Assembly (NCBI GenBank): GCA_002746115.1
Contig: NVXL01000004.1
Coordinates: 1 to 35,498, forward strand
From: Alteromonadaceae bacterium
Lineage (GTDB): Bacteria; Pseudomonadota; Gammaproteobacteria; Pseudomonadales; Cellvibrionaceae
Reading direction: 5' to 3'
Length of the DNA: 35,498 bases
A model generated the notes under the pieces. The model searched no databases and was not told where the DNA came from. It worked only from the letters and a program-made list of their open reading frames with translations. The translations under genes and the position numbers were made by a program. Positions 17,481 through 26,697 of this stretch are shown here, one piece after another (the stretch's first letter is position 1; each line of letters begins with the position of its first letter).

Positions 17481-20384
17481 ATGACGCCAACGGTCATTAA
17501 TACAGGGAACCTAGAACAAGGCATTGATCGTCATAATCTAAACGTTTTAAAAAAACGTTTCTTATCGATCAATGCCAATCGTTTAGAGCGAATGCGCAAC
17601 GCTCTAAGCGAACGTAAACGTATCTTCCTCGATTTATTGCCGCTACTATTTCATACCAATCACGCAATGATGCCCGGCTTTGTCTCGCTCAATACGCCTT
17701 ATGGTGTTAGTAATTACCAGCCGGATAAAACGGAATTATCATTAGCAAAAACACTCGCGCTAAGCTTCACCCCCAGCAAGCTCACACCAGCAAAACAACA
17801 AGCAAGTATCTATGGTGTTTACGTGATGGGTAGTGTCGGATCGATCGCTCAGAGCGAACGTAGCGATCTCGACATATGGGTATGCCACGCACCCGACCTC
17901 CCGGCGGAAGCGCTTAACGAGCTAAACACAAAGTGCTTGCGCTTGACCAAATGGGCAGAGAGTTTACGCCTCGAAGCACACCTCTTCCCAATGAATCATC
18001 AAGCCTTCAAGGAAGGCCAGCTATGTGCTCTCGATGAAGAATCCAGCGGCAATACGCAGCGCTACCTTTTACTCGATGAATTCTACCGCACTGCCATATT
18101 TTTATGCGGCCGCACACCCTTGTGGTGGTTAGTCCCCTGCAATGAAGAAGTAAATTACCAGCAATATGCCGATGCGCTGATACAAAAGCGTTTCGTCCCG
18201 GAAAAAGATGTTCTCGACTTTGGCGGCATTCCGGAAATACCCTCGTCGGAATTTATTAGTGCAGGTATTTGGCAGCTTTATAAAGCCATTGAGTCGCCGT
18301 ATAAATCGACACTAAAACTGCTACTACTTGAAGCTTACGTCAACGACTACCCCAACATTAGGCCTTTAGCGCTAGTTTTCAAGCAGCAGGTGTACGAAGA
18401 TCAGAACGACCTCAACTTGATTGACGGCTACGTGATGATCTTCCGCTGCATCGAACGCTACTTAATCGAAAAACAAGACCCACAGCGCCTTGAACTAGCT
18501 CGCCGATGTTTTTATTTTAAAGTGAATAAACCACTATCAAAGACAGCAAAAGGACGAAAGGCTTCGTGGCAGCACGTGCTGCTCGAAAGTATTACAGGAG
18601 AATGGGGTTGGAGCAAAGATTATATAAGCTTTCTCGATAGCCGCTCACAATGGAAGGCGCCTTATGTAGAAGAAGAGCGACGCCACCTAGTACGGGAACT
18701 CAATCATAGCTATCGATTTTTATTAAACTTCGCCAGCGATCTTGGCGTTAAAAAGTCCCTTGCGCCAGAAGAGCTAACCATTCTAGGTCGCAAACTGCAA
18801 GCCGCATTTGAACGCAGCCCAGGCAAAGTCGAGTGGATAAACCCCGGCATATCGAAAGACCTAAGCGAAGCGAGCATTAACATCGAACGCACGATAAGCC
18901 CTGACGGTAATGCCAGCTGGTCCGCTGCTGTCACAGATAAAACAGAAAACCATAGCGGCACCAAGCAAATCAAATCATCGCCAAGCTTGAGCGAGCTGTT
19001 ACTGTGGTGTTATTTCAATGGCATCATTGATAAAACCACTCAACTCAACGTCAAAGGCGACGTAACAGCCAGTATTTATCAACTGAAAATGCTTCTAACG
19101 ATTTTCCGCACCTGGCTTCCAGAGCCACATACTCAACTGGCTCATAAAAACTTCGAGCAATCGGCTTATATCGAGTCCACACTCATACTGGTTAACGCCG
19201 AACCCAACGAACCTGGCGACTCCGACGAGCTGCGAATACACCAACTTCACGATAACGCTGACACACTCAGTTACGGCAACTTGGAAGAAAATTTAGTCTA
19301 TAACGTAGAAATGATCGCGCGCAATAGCTGGGGGGAAATCACCACCCGTTATTACCAAGAGCTCAACGCCTTGCTTGCCATGATCTGTGACTATTTATAT
19401 TTTTACATGCCCACCTTCCTCGGAGCAAAAACCAGCCCTAACACCGATGATACAGCCAAGCTCCCAGCACTCAATGTTGCCTGCATCAACAAAGCTCACA
19501 GCACAAGTATTAACCACAGAGTCACGCAGTGGGTGCAAAGCATTATCCAGTGCTTTGCCACAAGCGAACATAATGGGCACCAGCGTTACATATTCAAAAT
19601 TGCCCAACAATTACACTGCTTACAGTTTCGCGATAGAAAAAAACCTACTATATCAAACTACCACTCCGTCGAAGAACTACTCCAAGGTTTGGAGGTAGAA
19701 CAAGCCCAATTTAGCCCCATCATTCTCGATAGCCACGTACTACCTCGGCACGCCTTACGCTGTGTCGCCATGAACAGCCAAACAAATGCTCTCGATATCT
19801 TCTTCCGGCGCTTTGATCTTGGCGTAGAGATTTACCTGCTGGATGAAAAAGGCTCACTTAGCCATATTCGCTTGCGTGGTGATCGAGATTACAGCCCAAT
19901 CAGGAATTTACATCGGTTTTTGCGGGCAATTATCACCAGAAGGCAAGCCACCGAGCATAATTTCATTGCCGATTTTGGCGTCTACCCCATCAATTTCTTT
20001 GAGCTGGTTCCCAATCAGAACCAAGGGTATATTGCGACACCAAAAGCCATATCTACTGACAATCAGCAAAGCAGTGCTATAGAAATAAAAGCCATTGCCG
20101 AACGAAATGCCCGCGGCCTCATTGAGTATTCGTATTACTGCAACGAAGAGGAGTTTTCCCCCAGTCAATACGCCAGTAAAACACAACTACATGTCGCTCA
20201 GCACGTCCTATCAAAACGTAAAGACAAAAGCCATTACCCCTTATACATCTCAGACCTTGACCTAAGCCGCTGTCGAGACCAATTCACGCAAACCGGCAGC
20301 TTACAAACCTCTCACTACTTCCACGAAAAGAACCGTCTAGAACTACAGCTGAACCGCGCTATTGGAATACTGCTGCGTGCATGA
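17481..20384 (+). CDS. cyaA: Class I adenylate cyclase
   Basis: CyaA makes cyclic AMP from ATP for the CRP/Vfr regulators. The 967-residue protein has the class I nucleotidyltransferase core near the N-terminus: VMGSVGSIAQSERSDLDIWV at 115-134. The rest of the catalytic half includes LRLEAHLFPMNHQAF and NPGISKDLSEASINI-like segments. The long C-terminal half, which in enterobacteria has regulatory functions, ends with LSRCRDQFTQTGSLQTSHYF and LELQLNRAIGILL. Length exceeds E. coli CyaA (848) but is within the range I recall for Pseudomonas relatives. cyaY, often beside cyaA, is not here. Confidence 0.97.
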   Translation: MTPTVINTGNLEQGIDRHNLNVLKKRFLSINANRLERMRNALSERKRIFLDLLPLLFHTNHAMMPGFVSLNTPYGVSNYQPDKTELSLAKTLALSFTPSKLTPAKQQASIYGVYVMGSVGSIAQSERSDLDIWVCHAPDLPAEALNELNTKCLRLTKWAESLRLEAHLFPMNHQAFKEGQLCALDEESSGNTQRYLLLDEFYRTAIFLCGRTPLWWLVPCNEEVNYQQYADALIQKRFVPEKDVLDFGGIPEIPSSEFISAGIWQLYKAIESPYKSTLKLLLLEAYVNDYPNIRPLALVFKQQVYEDQNDLNLIDGYVMIFRCIERYLIEKQDPQRLELARRCFYFKVNKPLSKTAKGRKASWQHVLLESITGEWGWSKDYISFLDSRSQWKAPYVEEERRHLVRELNHSYRFLLNFASDLGVKKSLAPEELTILGRKLQAAFERSPGKVEWINPGISKDLSEASINIERTISPDGNASWSAAVTDKTENHSGTKQIKSSPSLSELLLWCYFNGIIDKTTQLNVKGDVTASIYQLKMLLTIFRTWLPEPHTQLAHKNFEQSAYIESTLILVNAEPNEPGDSDELRIHQLHDNADTLSYGNLEENLVYNVEMIARNSWGEITTRYYQELNALLAMICDYLYFYMPTFLGAKTSPNTDDTAKLPALNVACINKAHSTSINHRVTQWVQSIIQCFATSEHNGHQRYIFKIAQQLHCLQFRDRKKPTISNYHSVEELLQGLEVEQAQFSPIILDSHVLPRHALRCVAMNSQTNALDIFFRRFDLGVEIYLLDEKGSLSHIRLRGDRDYSPIRNLHRFLRAIITRRQATEHNFIADFGVYPINFFELVPNQNQGYIATPKAISTDNQQSSAIEIKAIAERNARGLIEYSYYCNEEEFSPSQYASKTQLHVAQHVLSKRKDKSHYPLYISDLDLSRCRDQFTQTGSLQTSHYFHEKNRLELQLNRAIGILLRA

Positions 20385-20471
20385 TGTAAATTAAGCCATC
20401 GGAAGTCACAATATTTGCCCAATATTCACCCACCACTTCACATTTTGTTGTTCAACTAACACTAAGAGTTA

Positions 20472-20500
20472 TTGGTTAACGCTAGGTGACGCGTTATACT
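20472..20500 (+). promoter_or_regulatory. Candidate sigma-70 promoter for lptM-lysA-dapF
   Basis: TTGGTT (20472-20477) and TATACT (20495-20500) are 17 bases apart, 4/6 and 5/6 matches to consensus. Transcription would start near 20507, giving a leader of about 100 bases that contains the stem at 20514-20541. Confidence 0.6.
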
Positions 20501-20513
20501 CCTCCATTGGTCT

Positions 20514-20541
20514 GCCCCGAATTTAGCTAAGGCTACGGGGC
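20514..20541 (+). promoter_or_regulatory. Structured leader stem upstream of lptM
   Basis: GCCCCG (20514-20519) pairs with CGGGGC (20536-20541), and inside it TAGC pairs with GCTA around TAAG, with AATT bulged on the left. It has no T-run and lies just past the predicted transcript start. It could stabilise the messenger or be the remains of a cyaA terminator. Confidence 0.45.
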
Positions 20542-20606
20542 GAAATAGAAATATTGAAGTGTATTAGATAGGTGGGTCATTGATTCAATTATTCGTAGGT
20601 AATCCA

Positions 20607-20789
20607 ATGAAGTCGATCAGTAAAATACCGCAAATATTGGCGGCATTGTTTGTCGGCGTCCTAATAGCCGCCTGTGGTAATCCAGGGCCGCTAGTTCTAC
20701 CTGGAGACGCCGCACCAAAACAAGCGACTCCAACACCAACAACGGAACAAGCACTGAAGACAGGAACAGCTCAAGACCAAAACAAATAA
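20607..20789 (+). CDS. lptM: LptM-family small lipoprotein
   Basis: LptM (formerly YifL) is a short lipoprotein that helps assemble the LptDE lipopolysaccharide translocon in the outer membrane. The 60-residue product has a signal peptide ending LIAAC (Cys23) directly followed by the family motif CGNPGPLVLPGD, then a Thr/Pro/Gln-rich tail. I chose the ATG at 20607 because AGGT lies six bases before it; an upstream TTG (20580) with its own purine-rich site would lengthen the signal peptide by nine residues. It precedes lysA and dapF, as lptM/lppL does in E. coli and Pseudomonas. Confidence 0.87.
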   Translation: MKSISKIPQILAALFVGVLIAACGNPGPLVLPGDAAPKQATPTPTTEQALKTGTAQDQNK

Positions 20790-20884
20790 AACCGCTTATC
20801 GATATCAGTCTCACTCAAAACCTAACTTAAGCTTTTAGACCTCAAATACTCAACCAACCCTACATTTAAGACAGCACATATATC

Positions 20885-22153
20885 ATGCAAGAATTCAGCA
20901 TCCAGGACCAACAGCTCACTCTCGAATCCGTCTCACTTGAAGACGTAGCCAATCAGTACGGCACACCATGCTACGTTTATAGTAAAGCCGCTCTCACCCG
21001 TAGCTACCTAGAGTACAGTCAAGCTCTTGGCGAACATCCTGGCAAAATATGCTTTGCAGTAAAGTCGAACTCCAACCTTGCCGTTTTACAATTACTGGCA
21101 AACCTAGGTGCGAGCTTTGATATTGTCTCAGGCGGAGAAATGGAGCGCGTGCTCCGTGCGGGAGGCAAAGCTGAGAACATTATCTTTTCCGGCGTTGGTA
21201 AAACCAAGCAAGAGATCATCCGAGCAATGGATGTAGGTATCTATTGCTTTAACGTCGAGTCCCAGCCCGAACTAGAAGTAATTTCTGAAGTTGCACACGC
21301 ACGCAATCAAGAAGTCAGCATTTCCATTCGAGTCAACCCAGATGTAGATGCAAACACCCATCCTTACATCTCAACTGGCCTGAAAGAAAACAAGTTCGGC
21401 ATTGACTTTGAAGCCGCTCCTGCCGTTTTTCAACGCGCTAAAGAACTCCCCGGCATTAAAGTGTCCGGCGTCGACTGCCACATTGGATCACAAATAACAG
21501 AGCTATCCCCATTTATGGATGCGCTAGATCGCTTACTGGTCTTAATCGACCAATTAGCTGAACTTAGCATCACCATTGAGCACCTCGACCTAGGAGGCGG
21601 TTTAGGCGTTACCTACAAAGACGAAGTGCTTCCGTCGATTGCCGAATATATCGCTAAAGTTAAAGAGCGCCTTGGAGACAGAAAGCTCGCCTTACTATTT
21701 GAGCCTGGCCGGTCCATCTCAGCTAACGCGGGTGCACTTATCACTGAAGTCATCTACACCAAGCTGACCGCCCACCGCAATTTTGCCATCGTAGACGCGG
21801 CAATGAATGACAACCTACGCCCCGCACTGTATCAAGCATGGCAAGAGATTAGACCCGTAACGACCGGCAGCGACGCTGAGGAGCAGCAATGGGATATCGT
21901 GGGACCGGTGTGTGAAACCTCAGATTTTCTCGCCAAAGATCGCGCCCTTTCAATCAAGGCAGGTGACCGACTTGCCCTCATGTCCGCTGGCGCTTACGGC
22001 TTCACCATGAGTTCTAACTATAATTCCAGAGGGCGTGCAGCAGAAGTTCTGGTAGATGGCGACAAACACTACCTAATACGTAAAAGAGAAAACTTTGAAG
22101 ATATTATCCAAGGAGAGTATCTGCTCGAAGAACAAATCACAGATACACCTTAA
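20885..22153 (+). CDS. lysA: Diaminopimelate decarboxylase
   Basis: LysA removes CO2 from meso-diaminopimelate to give lysine, using pyridoxal phosphate. The 422 residues contain the PLP lysine in CFAVKSNSNL (Lys60), CHIGSQITEL, LDLGGGLGVTY, the phosphate-binding EPGRSISANAG, and the partner-subunit active-site Cys in GPVCETSDFLA, then GAYGFTMSSNYNSR. Length is standard. It lies between lptM and dapF on one strand, 12 bases before dapF, so lysine and peptidoglycan precursor enzymes are encoded together. Confidence 0.98.
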   Translation: MQEFSIQDQQLTLESVSLEDVANQYGTPCYVYSKAALTRSYLEYSQALGEHPGKICFAVKSNSNLAVLQLLANLGASFDIVSGGEMERVLRAGGKAENIIFSGVGKTKQEIIRAMDVGIYCFNVESQPELEVISEVAHARNQEVSISIRVNPDVDANTHPYISTGLKENKFGIDFEAAPAVFQRAKELPGIKVSGVDCHIGSQITELSPFMDALDRLLVLIDQLAELSITIEHLDLGGGLGVTYKDEVLPSIAEYIAKVKERLGDRKLALLFEPGRSISANAGALITEVIYTKLTAHRNFAIVDAAMNDNLRPALYQAWQEIRPVTTGSDAEEQQWDIVGPVCETSDFLAKDRALSIKAGDRLALMSAGAYGFTMSSNYNSRGRAAEVLVDGDKHYLIRKRENFEDIIQGEYLLEEQITDTP

Positions 22154-22165
22154 GGCAAACGCTTT

Positions 22166-22996
22166 ATGCATCTTCGCTTCACAAAAATGCACGGCTTGGG
22201 CAATGACTTTGTCATGATTGACGGTGTCAGTCAGAAAGTCTCGATCACTCACGCTAAAGCCAAAAAGATCGCGGATCGTAACGAGGGAATTGGCTGTGAC
22301 CAGGTATTAGTCGTAGAGCCACCTACGTCACCCGACTCAGACTTTCGCTACCGCATCTACAACAGTGATGGCAGTGAAGTTGAAAACTGCGGTAACGGCG
22401 CTCGCTGTTTTGCCATTTTTGTGCGACAACGCAATCTGACCACCAAAACGACGATTAGGGTCGATACCGCTGGCGGCCCGCTGACGTTAAAAGTTATTGA
22501 TAACAAGCATGTGACTGTCAATATGGGGGAGCCAGAATTCACCCCAAGCCTGATTCCGTTTAACGCTAGCGAAGAGTCACTAACTTACCCTATTCAAATC
22601 GCTGACAACACCACCGAGATCTCCGCCATATCGATGGGAAACCCTCACTCAGTGGCCATTGTAGACAACGTCGACACTTATCCCGTTGAGCGGATTGGCC
22701 CAATCATCGAGTCTCACCCCTTGTTTCCCAAAAGAGTCAACGCAGGCTTTATGGAAATAATATCGCCAACAGAAGTAAAATTACGCGTATTTGAACGCGG
22801 CGTAGGCGAAACACGCGCATGCGGCACCGGCGCTTGCGCCGCGATGGTCGCAGGCCGCATGAGAAACTTACTCGATAAAACTGTTAAAATTCATTTACCT
22901 GGCGGCCACTTATCTATCAGCTGGGAAGGTAAAGGCCACCCAGTAATGATGACCGGGCCGACAACGACCGTATTCCATGGGCAAATCAGATTATGA
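22166..22996 (+). CDS. dapF: Diaminopimelate epimerase
   Basis: DapF converts LL- to meso-diaminopimelate, which feeds both peptidoglycan and LysA. The two catalytic cysteines are present: Cys75 in ENCGNGARCF and Cys219 in RACGTGACAAM. The N-terminus FTKMHGLGNDFVMID and the MGNPHSV motif are typical. Length is 276, as expected. The stop overlaps the start of the DUF484 gene by four bases (ATGA), indicating translational coupling. Confidence 0.98.
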   Translation: MHLRFTKMHGLGNDFVMIDGVSQKVSITHAKAKKIADRNEGIGCDQVLVVEPPTSPDSDFRYRIYNSDGSEVENCGNGARCFAIFVRQRNLTTKTTIRVDTAGGPLTLKVIDNKHVTVNMGEPEFTPSLIPFNASEESLTYPIQIADNTTEISAISMGNPHSVAIVDNVDTYPVERIGPIIESHPLFPKRVNAGFMEIISPTEVKLRVFERGVGETRACGTGACAAMVAGRMRNLLDKTVKIHLPGGHLSISWEGKGHPVMMTGPTTTVFHGQIRL

Positions 22997-23676
22997 GTGA
23001 CAGTATATTGACCTCCACTAGCGCCGCACCTACTGAGCAGCAAGTCACAGACTATCTCCGTAAAAATAAAAACTACTTTAGCTCTCACCCCGACTTACTC
23101 TCAGAGATCGAACTACCGCATCGTAATGGCAATACCATCTCGCTGGTAGAGAAGCAGGTCGCCGTATTGCGAGAGCGAAATATCGATATGCGTGATCGCT
23201 TAAACAACTTATTAGACAATGCTCGCGAGAATGACCGCCTGTTTGATAAAACCAAGCGCCTCGTACTAGCACTACTCGAAGCCAGAGATCTTCCCGTTGC
23301 GATTGACGCTTTGCTGAACAGCTTCAGCAAAGACTTTAACATTCACTACACTCGCATCATTCTATTTACCGAGCAGCCTGAAGCCTCAAGAGCTGTAATG
23401 AAAAGCTTAGCATCTGCGAGAACCGAACTTGGAAGACACTTAAAAGCAGGAAGAACCACTAGCGGGAACGTTGACCTTAGCGAAGCGCAATACCTGTTTG
23501 ATGATGACGCCGGTCATATCGGCTCTTGCGCCGTGACCATACTCAACGCGGATACACCGTTTGGTATATTAGCAATAGGCAATCAAGACCCAAGTTATTA
23601 CCACGCAACTATGGGTACTCTTTTTCTGTCATACATTGGCGAAGTACTTAACCGAGTATTGCCGAAGCTCATGTAA
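22993..23676 (+). CDS. DUF484 (YigA-like) GAF-type protein
   Basis: The 227-residue protein begins with the DUF484 signature: VTDYLRKNKNYFSSHPDLLSEIELPH, then ISLVEKQVAVLRERN. A coiled-coil stretch follows (about 55-85) and then a GAF-like domain ending FGILAIGNQDPSYYHATMGTLFLSYIGEVLNRVL. The function is unknown to me, though the gene is almost always next to dapF and the xerC recombinase. Here it starts inside the dapF stop (ATGA overlap), but xerC does not follow; the next gene is the convergent sutA. Confidence 0.92.
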   Translation: MSDSILTSTSAAPTEQQVTDYLRKNKNYFSSHPDLLSEIELPHRNGNTISLVEKQVAVLRERNIDMRDRLNNLLDNARENDRLFDKTKRLVLALLEARDLPVAIDALLNSFSKDFNIHYTRIILFTEQPEASRAVMKSLASARTELGRHLKAGRTTSGNVDLSEAQYLFDDDAGHIGSCAVTILNADTPFGILAIGNQDPSYYHATMGTLFLSYIGEVLNRVLPKLM

Positions 23677-23762
23677 TGTAATCCAGAGCCGGCTAGACGA
23701 GCTTCGATGACATACTGACACGAGCGCAGGATAAACCCTTGCGGCTCCCACCTACAACGCAG

Positions 23763-23996
23763 CTATTTAAGCTGGCCGCCATAATTAGATTCAGGTTTTT
23801 TAGGCGGCGAAGCTGTCACATTAGAATCGATATGGCTGATTTTACCGCCGCCACCTAGAAAAACCGCAATTTCATCGTCAAGCTTAAGCTGCTCAGACTC
23901 CTTACGGTGTAAAGAAATATCAACCACAGCGGACTCTTGATTGCCGTTTATTGGCGCTAAATCACTATAATTGCCATTATTTAAATCATCACTCAT
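23763..23996 (-). CDS. sutA: SutA-like transcriptional regulator (short form)
   Basis: SutA of Pseudomonas binds RNA polymerase and supports ribosomal and housekeeping transcription in slow-growing cells. The C-terminal half of this 77-residue protein fits the family as I recall it: LDDEIAVFLGGGGKISHID then NVTASPPKKPESNYGG (residues 40-74). The N-terminal 30 residues are Asn/Asp-rich and shorter than the acidic Pseudomonas N-tail, so the total is about three quarters of the usual 105. The ATG at 23996 has AGG eight bases upstream, part of which sits in the base of a long inverted repeat. The neighbouring glnK/amtB genes match recalled Pseudomonas order. It has no enzyme motif or membrane span. 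Confidence 0.8.
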   Translation of the reverse strand: MSDDLNNGNYSDLAPINGNQESAVVDISLHRKESEQLKLDDEIAVFLGGGGKISHIDSNVTASPPKKPESNYGGQLK

Positions 23997-24004
23997 CAGA
24001 AAAC

Positions 24005-24056
24005 CTATATATTTATCAAATAGAATACATTGAAGAATTATTTGATAAATTTATAG
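24005..24056 (-). promoter_or_regulatory. Long AT-rich inverted repeat in the sutA leader
   Basis: Arms 24005-24022 and 24039-24056 match at 17 of 18 positions, with a perfect 12-base core (ATTTATCAAATA / TATTTGATAAAT) and a 16-base loop. The gene-proximal arm ends eight bases before the sutA ATG and contains two bases of its AGG ribosome-binding site. It could be an RNA hairpin limiting translation or a DNA operator. Confidence 0.6.
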
Positions 24057-24262
24057 CCCAGACTAGTTAACCCCATAAGAAAAATATGCGATTTTTTTAG
24101 CCTGTTTTTTCATAAATACAGCCGCTATAGACAAAACCACGATAAGGCACAACATGTAAGCACCTAAACTCCCCTCCTGCACTACCCAGGCACTACTCAC
24201 CAAACAATACAGTCATCACACAATCTTCGAATTAGTGAGCAGTTCCAAAATACATCTTAGGT

Positions 24263-24637
<375 letters not shown>

Positions 24638-24780
24638 TCACCAAGTGCCTCTTAATTAGGCACCAACTGAAGCTGAGGTACCCGAGAGGATTCATTCATC
24701 GGGTAGTGGCCGTTAATTTACACCCACTACGTGACATTTTCAAAAATTAGCAGGCAAGTAAACGTGTTTTGATCAAAAAA

Positions 24781-24799
24781 CTGCCTAAATAGCACCAAA
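24781..24799 (-). promoter_or_regulatory. Weak candidate sigma-54 promoter for PII copy 1
   Basis: On the minus strand TTGGTGC and AGGCAG place the invariant GG and GC exactly ten bases apart (GG at 24796-24795, GC at 24784-24783). The flanking bases match the TGGCAC-N5-TTGCA consensus only partly. Nitrogen control by sigma-54 is usual for glnK, which raises plausibility. Confidence 0.3.
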
Positions 24800-24836
24800 A
24801 GCCCTCTTTAAGCGACGTTACCACGCAAAGCGAAGC

Positions 24837-24872
24837 AAAAAAAAGCTGGGACAAATATTGTCCCAGCTTTTT
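24837..24872 (-). terminator. Strong intrinsic terminator after amtB
   Basis: A perfect 14-base stem (24841-24854 with 24858-24871, core AGCTGGGACAA) closes a three-base loop. Read in the amtB direction it ends in eight T residues. It would also work in reverse with five T residues. Confidence 0.95.
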
Positions 24873-24929
24873 CAGACGTTCAAGGCGGCTCGCTAAGTAG
24901 ATGCCGAACCGCGCCGAAAGCTTAAACTA

Positions 24930-26204
24930 CTAGTTATTGGTGAATTCTGGGTAAGCTTCCATTCCGCACTCAGAGTGGTCAACACCATCGAACTCTTCTT
25001 CTTCAGTAACGCGAATACCCATGATGAGTTTCAACGCATACCAGACAGCAAAGCTTGTAATAAATACCCAACCGAAGATAACTACAGCACCAAGAATCTG
25101 CATGCCAAAGGACGCACTATCATTTGATAAGGGAACAACCATCAGTCCAAACAAACCAACAACACCATGAACCGAAATCGCGCCGACTGGATCATCAATT
25201 TTCAACTTATCTAAGCCAATAATTGAAAAGACCACGATCACACCACCAACAGCACCGATGGCAGAAGCGCCTAATGCACTTGGCGTATCGGGACCTGCCG
25301 TAATAGCCACCAAACCAGCCAATGCGCCGTTAAGTGCCATAGTCAAATCAGCCTTACCAAACAAGAGCCTAGCAATCGCCAATGCGCTTATTAGACCTGC
25401 AGCGGCAGCAGCATTTGTATTCATGAAGATTACAGCAACCGCGTTAGCGTCACCCACTGACGAAGTAGCCAACTGCGAACCACCATTAAAACCAAACCAA
25501 CCCATCCACAGAATAAACATACCAAGAGTCGCTAATGGTAAATTGGCACCAGGAATTGCGTTAACTTCGCCATTTGGCCCATATTTACCCTTACGAGCGC
25601 CAAGTACAAGAACACCAGCCAAAGCCGCTGCCGCACCAGCCATATGCACGATGCCTGAGCCTGCAAAGTCTTGGAAGTTAATAGAGTCAGCCATTCCTTT
25701 AATTTGGAACAAGCCAAAGACTTCCTGCTCACCCCAAGTCCAACTGCCTTCCATTGGATAGATAAAGCCCGTCATCACAACCGAAAATGCCAAGAAAGCC
25801 CACAGCTTCATACGCTCAGCTACAGCACCGGAGACAATCGACATTGCAGTGGCCACAAACACCACTTGAAAAAAGAAATCGGAAGCAGGTGCATAAGTCG
25901 CAGCCTCTTCCAAATAACCTACAAGATTACCTGCATCATCAAGGATACGCGCACCATCGCCAGTGATGGTGGTCAAAAAGAAATCCTTCCCGTACATGAT
26001 GGCATAGCCGCAAACAAGATACATAATGCACGCGATTGCATATAGTGCAATGTTTTTGGTAAGAATTTCAGTGGTATTTTTTGACCGAACCAGCCCCGAT
26101 TCCAACATGGCAAAGCCCGCTGCCATCCACATTACAAGCGCGCCACTCATTAAAAAGTAGAACGTGTCCATAGCGTACTTTAGTTCGAAAATTTGATTTT
26201 CCAT
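24930..26204 (-). CDS. amtB: Ammonium transporter AmtB
   Basis: AmtB is a trimeric inner-membrane channel that takes up ammonium and is blocked by GlnK. The 424-residue protein has about 11 membrane helices. It contains the family signature region (FVATAMSIVSGAVAERMKLWAFLAF), the twin pore histidines in GSGIVHMAGAAAALAG and GAISVHGVVGLFGLM, and NGALAGLVAITAG. I chose the ATG at 26204, seven bases after AGGAGG; the codon before it is a TTG. There is no separate cleavable signal peptide. It lies 38 bases after a PII gene in the common glnK-amtB order and ends at a strong terminator. Confidence 0.97.
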   Translation of the reverse strand: MENQIFELKYAMDTFYFLMSGALVMWMAAGFAMLESGLVRSKNTTEILTKNIALYAIACIMYLVCGYAIMYGKDFFLTTITGDGARILDDAGNLVGYLEEAATYAPASDFFFQVVFVATAMSIVSGAVAERMKLWAFLAFSVVMTGFIYPMEGSWTWGEQEVFGLFQIKGMADSINFQDFAGSGIVHMAGAAAALAGVLVLGARKGKYGPNGEVNAIPGANLPLATLGMFILWMGWFGFNGGSQLATSSVGDANAVAVIFMNTNAAAAAGLISALAIARLLFGKADLTMALNGALAGLVAITAGPDTPSALGASAIGAVGGVIVVFSIIGLDKLKIDDPVGAISVHGVVGLFGLMVVPLSNDSASFGMQILGAVVIFGWVFITSFAVWYALKLIMGIRVTEEEEFDGVDHSECGMEAYPEFTNN

Positions 26205-26242
26205 CAAAAATCCTCCTATATTGTTATATATGTTAAGAAGTA

Positions 26243-26593
<351 letters not shown>

Positions 26594-26627
26594 TTAATAT
26601 TTAATTATTGATAAAACTAAAAATCTA

Positions 26628-26656
26628 AAAGACAGTAACCTTGCTTCGCTGTCTTT
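26628..26656 (-). promoter_or_regulatory. Inverted repeat upstream of the glnK-amtB operon
   Basis: AAAGACAG (26628-26635) and CTGTCTTT (26649-26656) are perfect inverted arms around 13 bases. Read toward glnK the stem is followed by a T-rich stretch (TTTTAGATTTTT). It may be an attenuator, a second weak terminator for torF, or an operator. Confidence 0.4.
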
Positions 26657-26661
26657 CGGTA

Positions 26662-26687
26662 ATAAAAAAGGCCACTGATTAGCGGCC
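26662..26687 (-). terminator. Intrinsic terminator of the TorF-like gene
   Basis: Minus-strand reading gives GGCCGCT, loop AATC, AGTGGCC (seven pairs, one G-U), followed by six T residues. It lies just past the stop of the TorF-like gene and separates it from glnK-amtB. Confidence 0.8.
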
Positions 26688-26697
26688 CTTCATTTAA

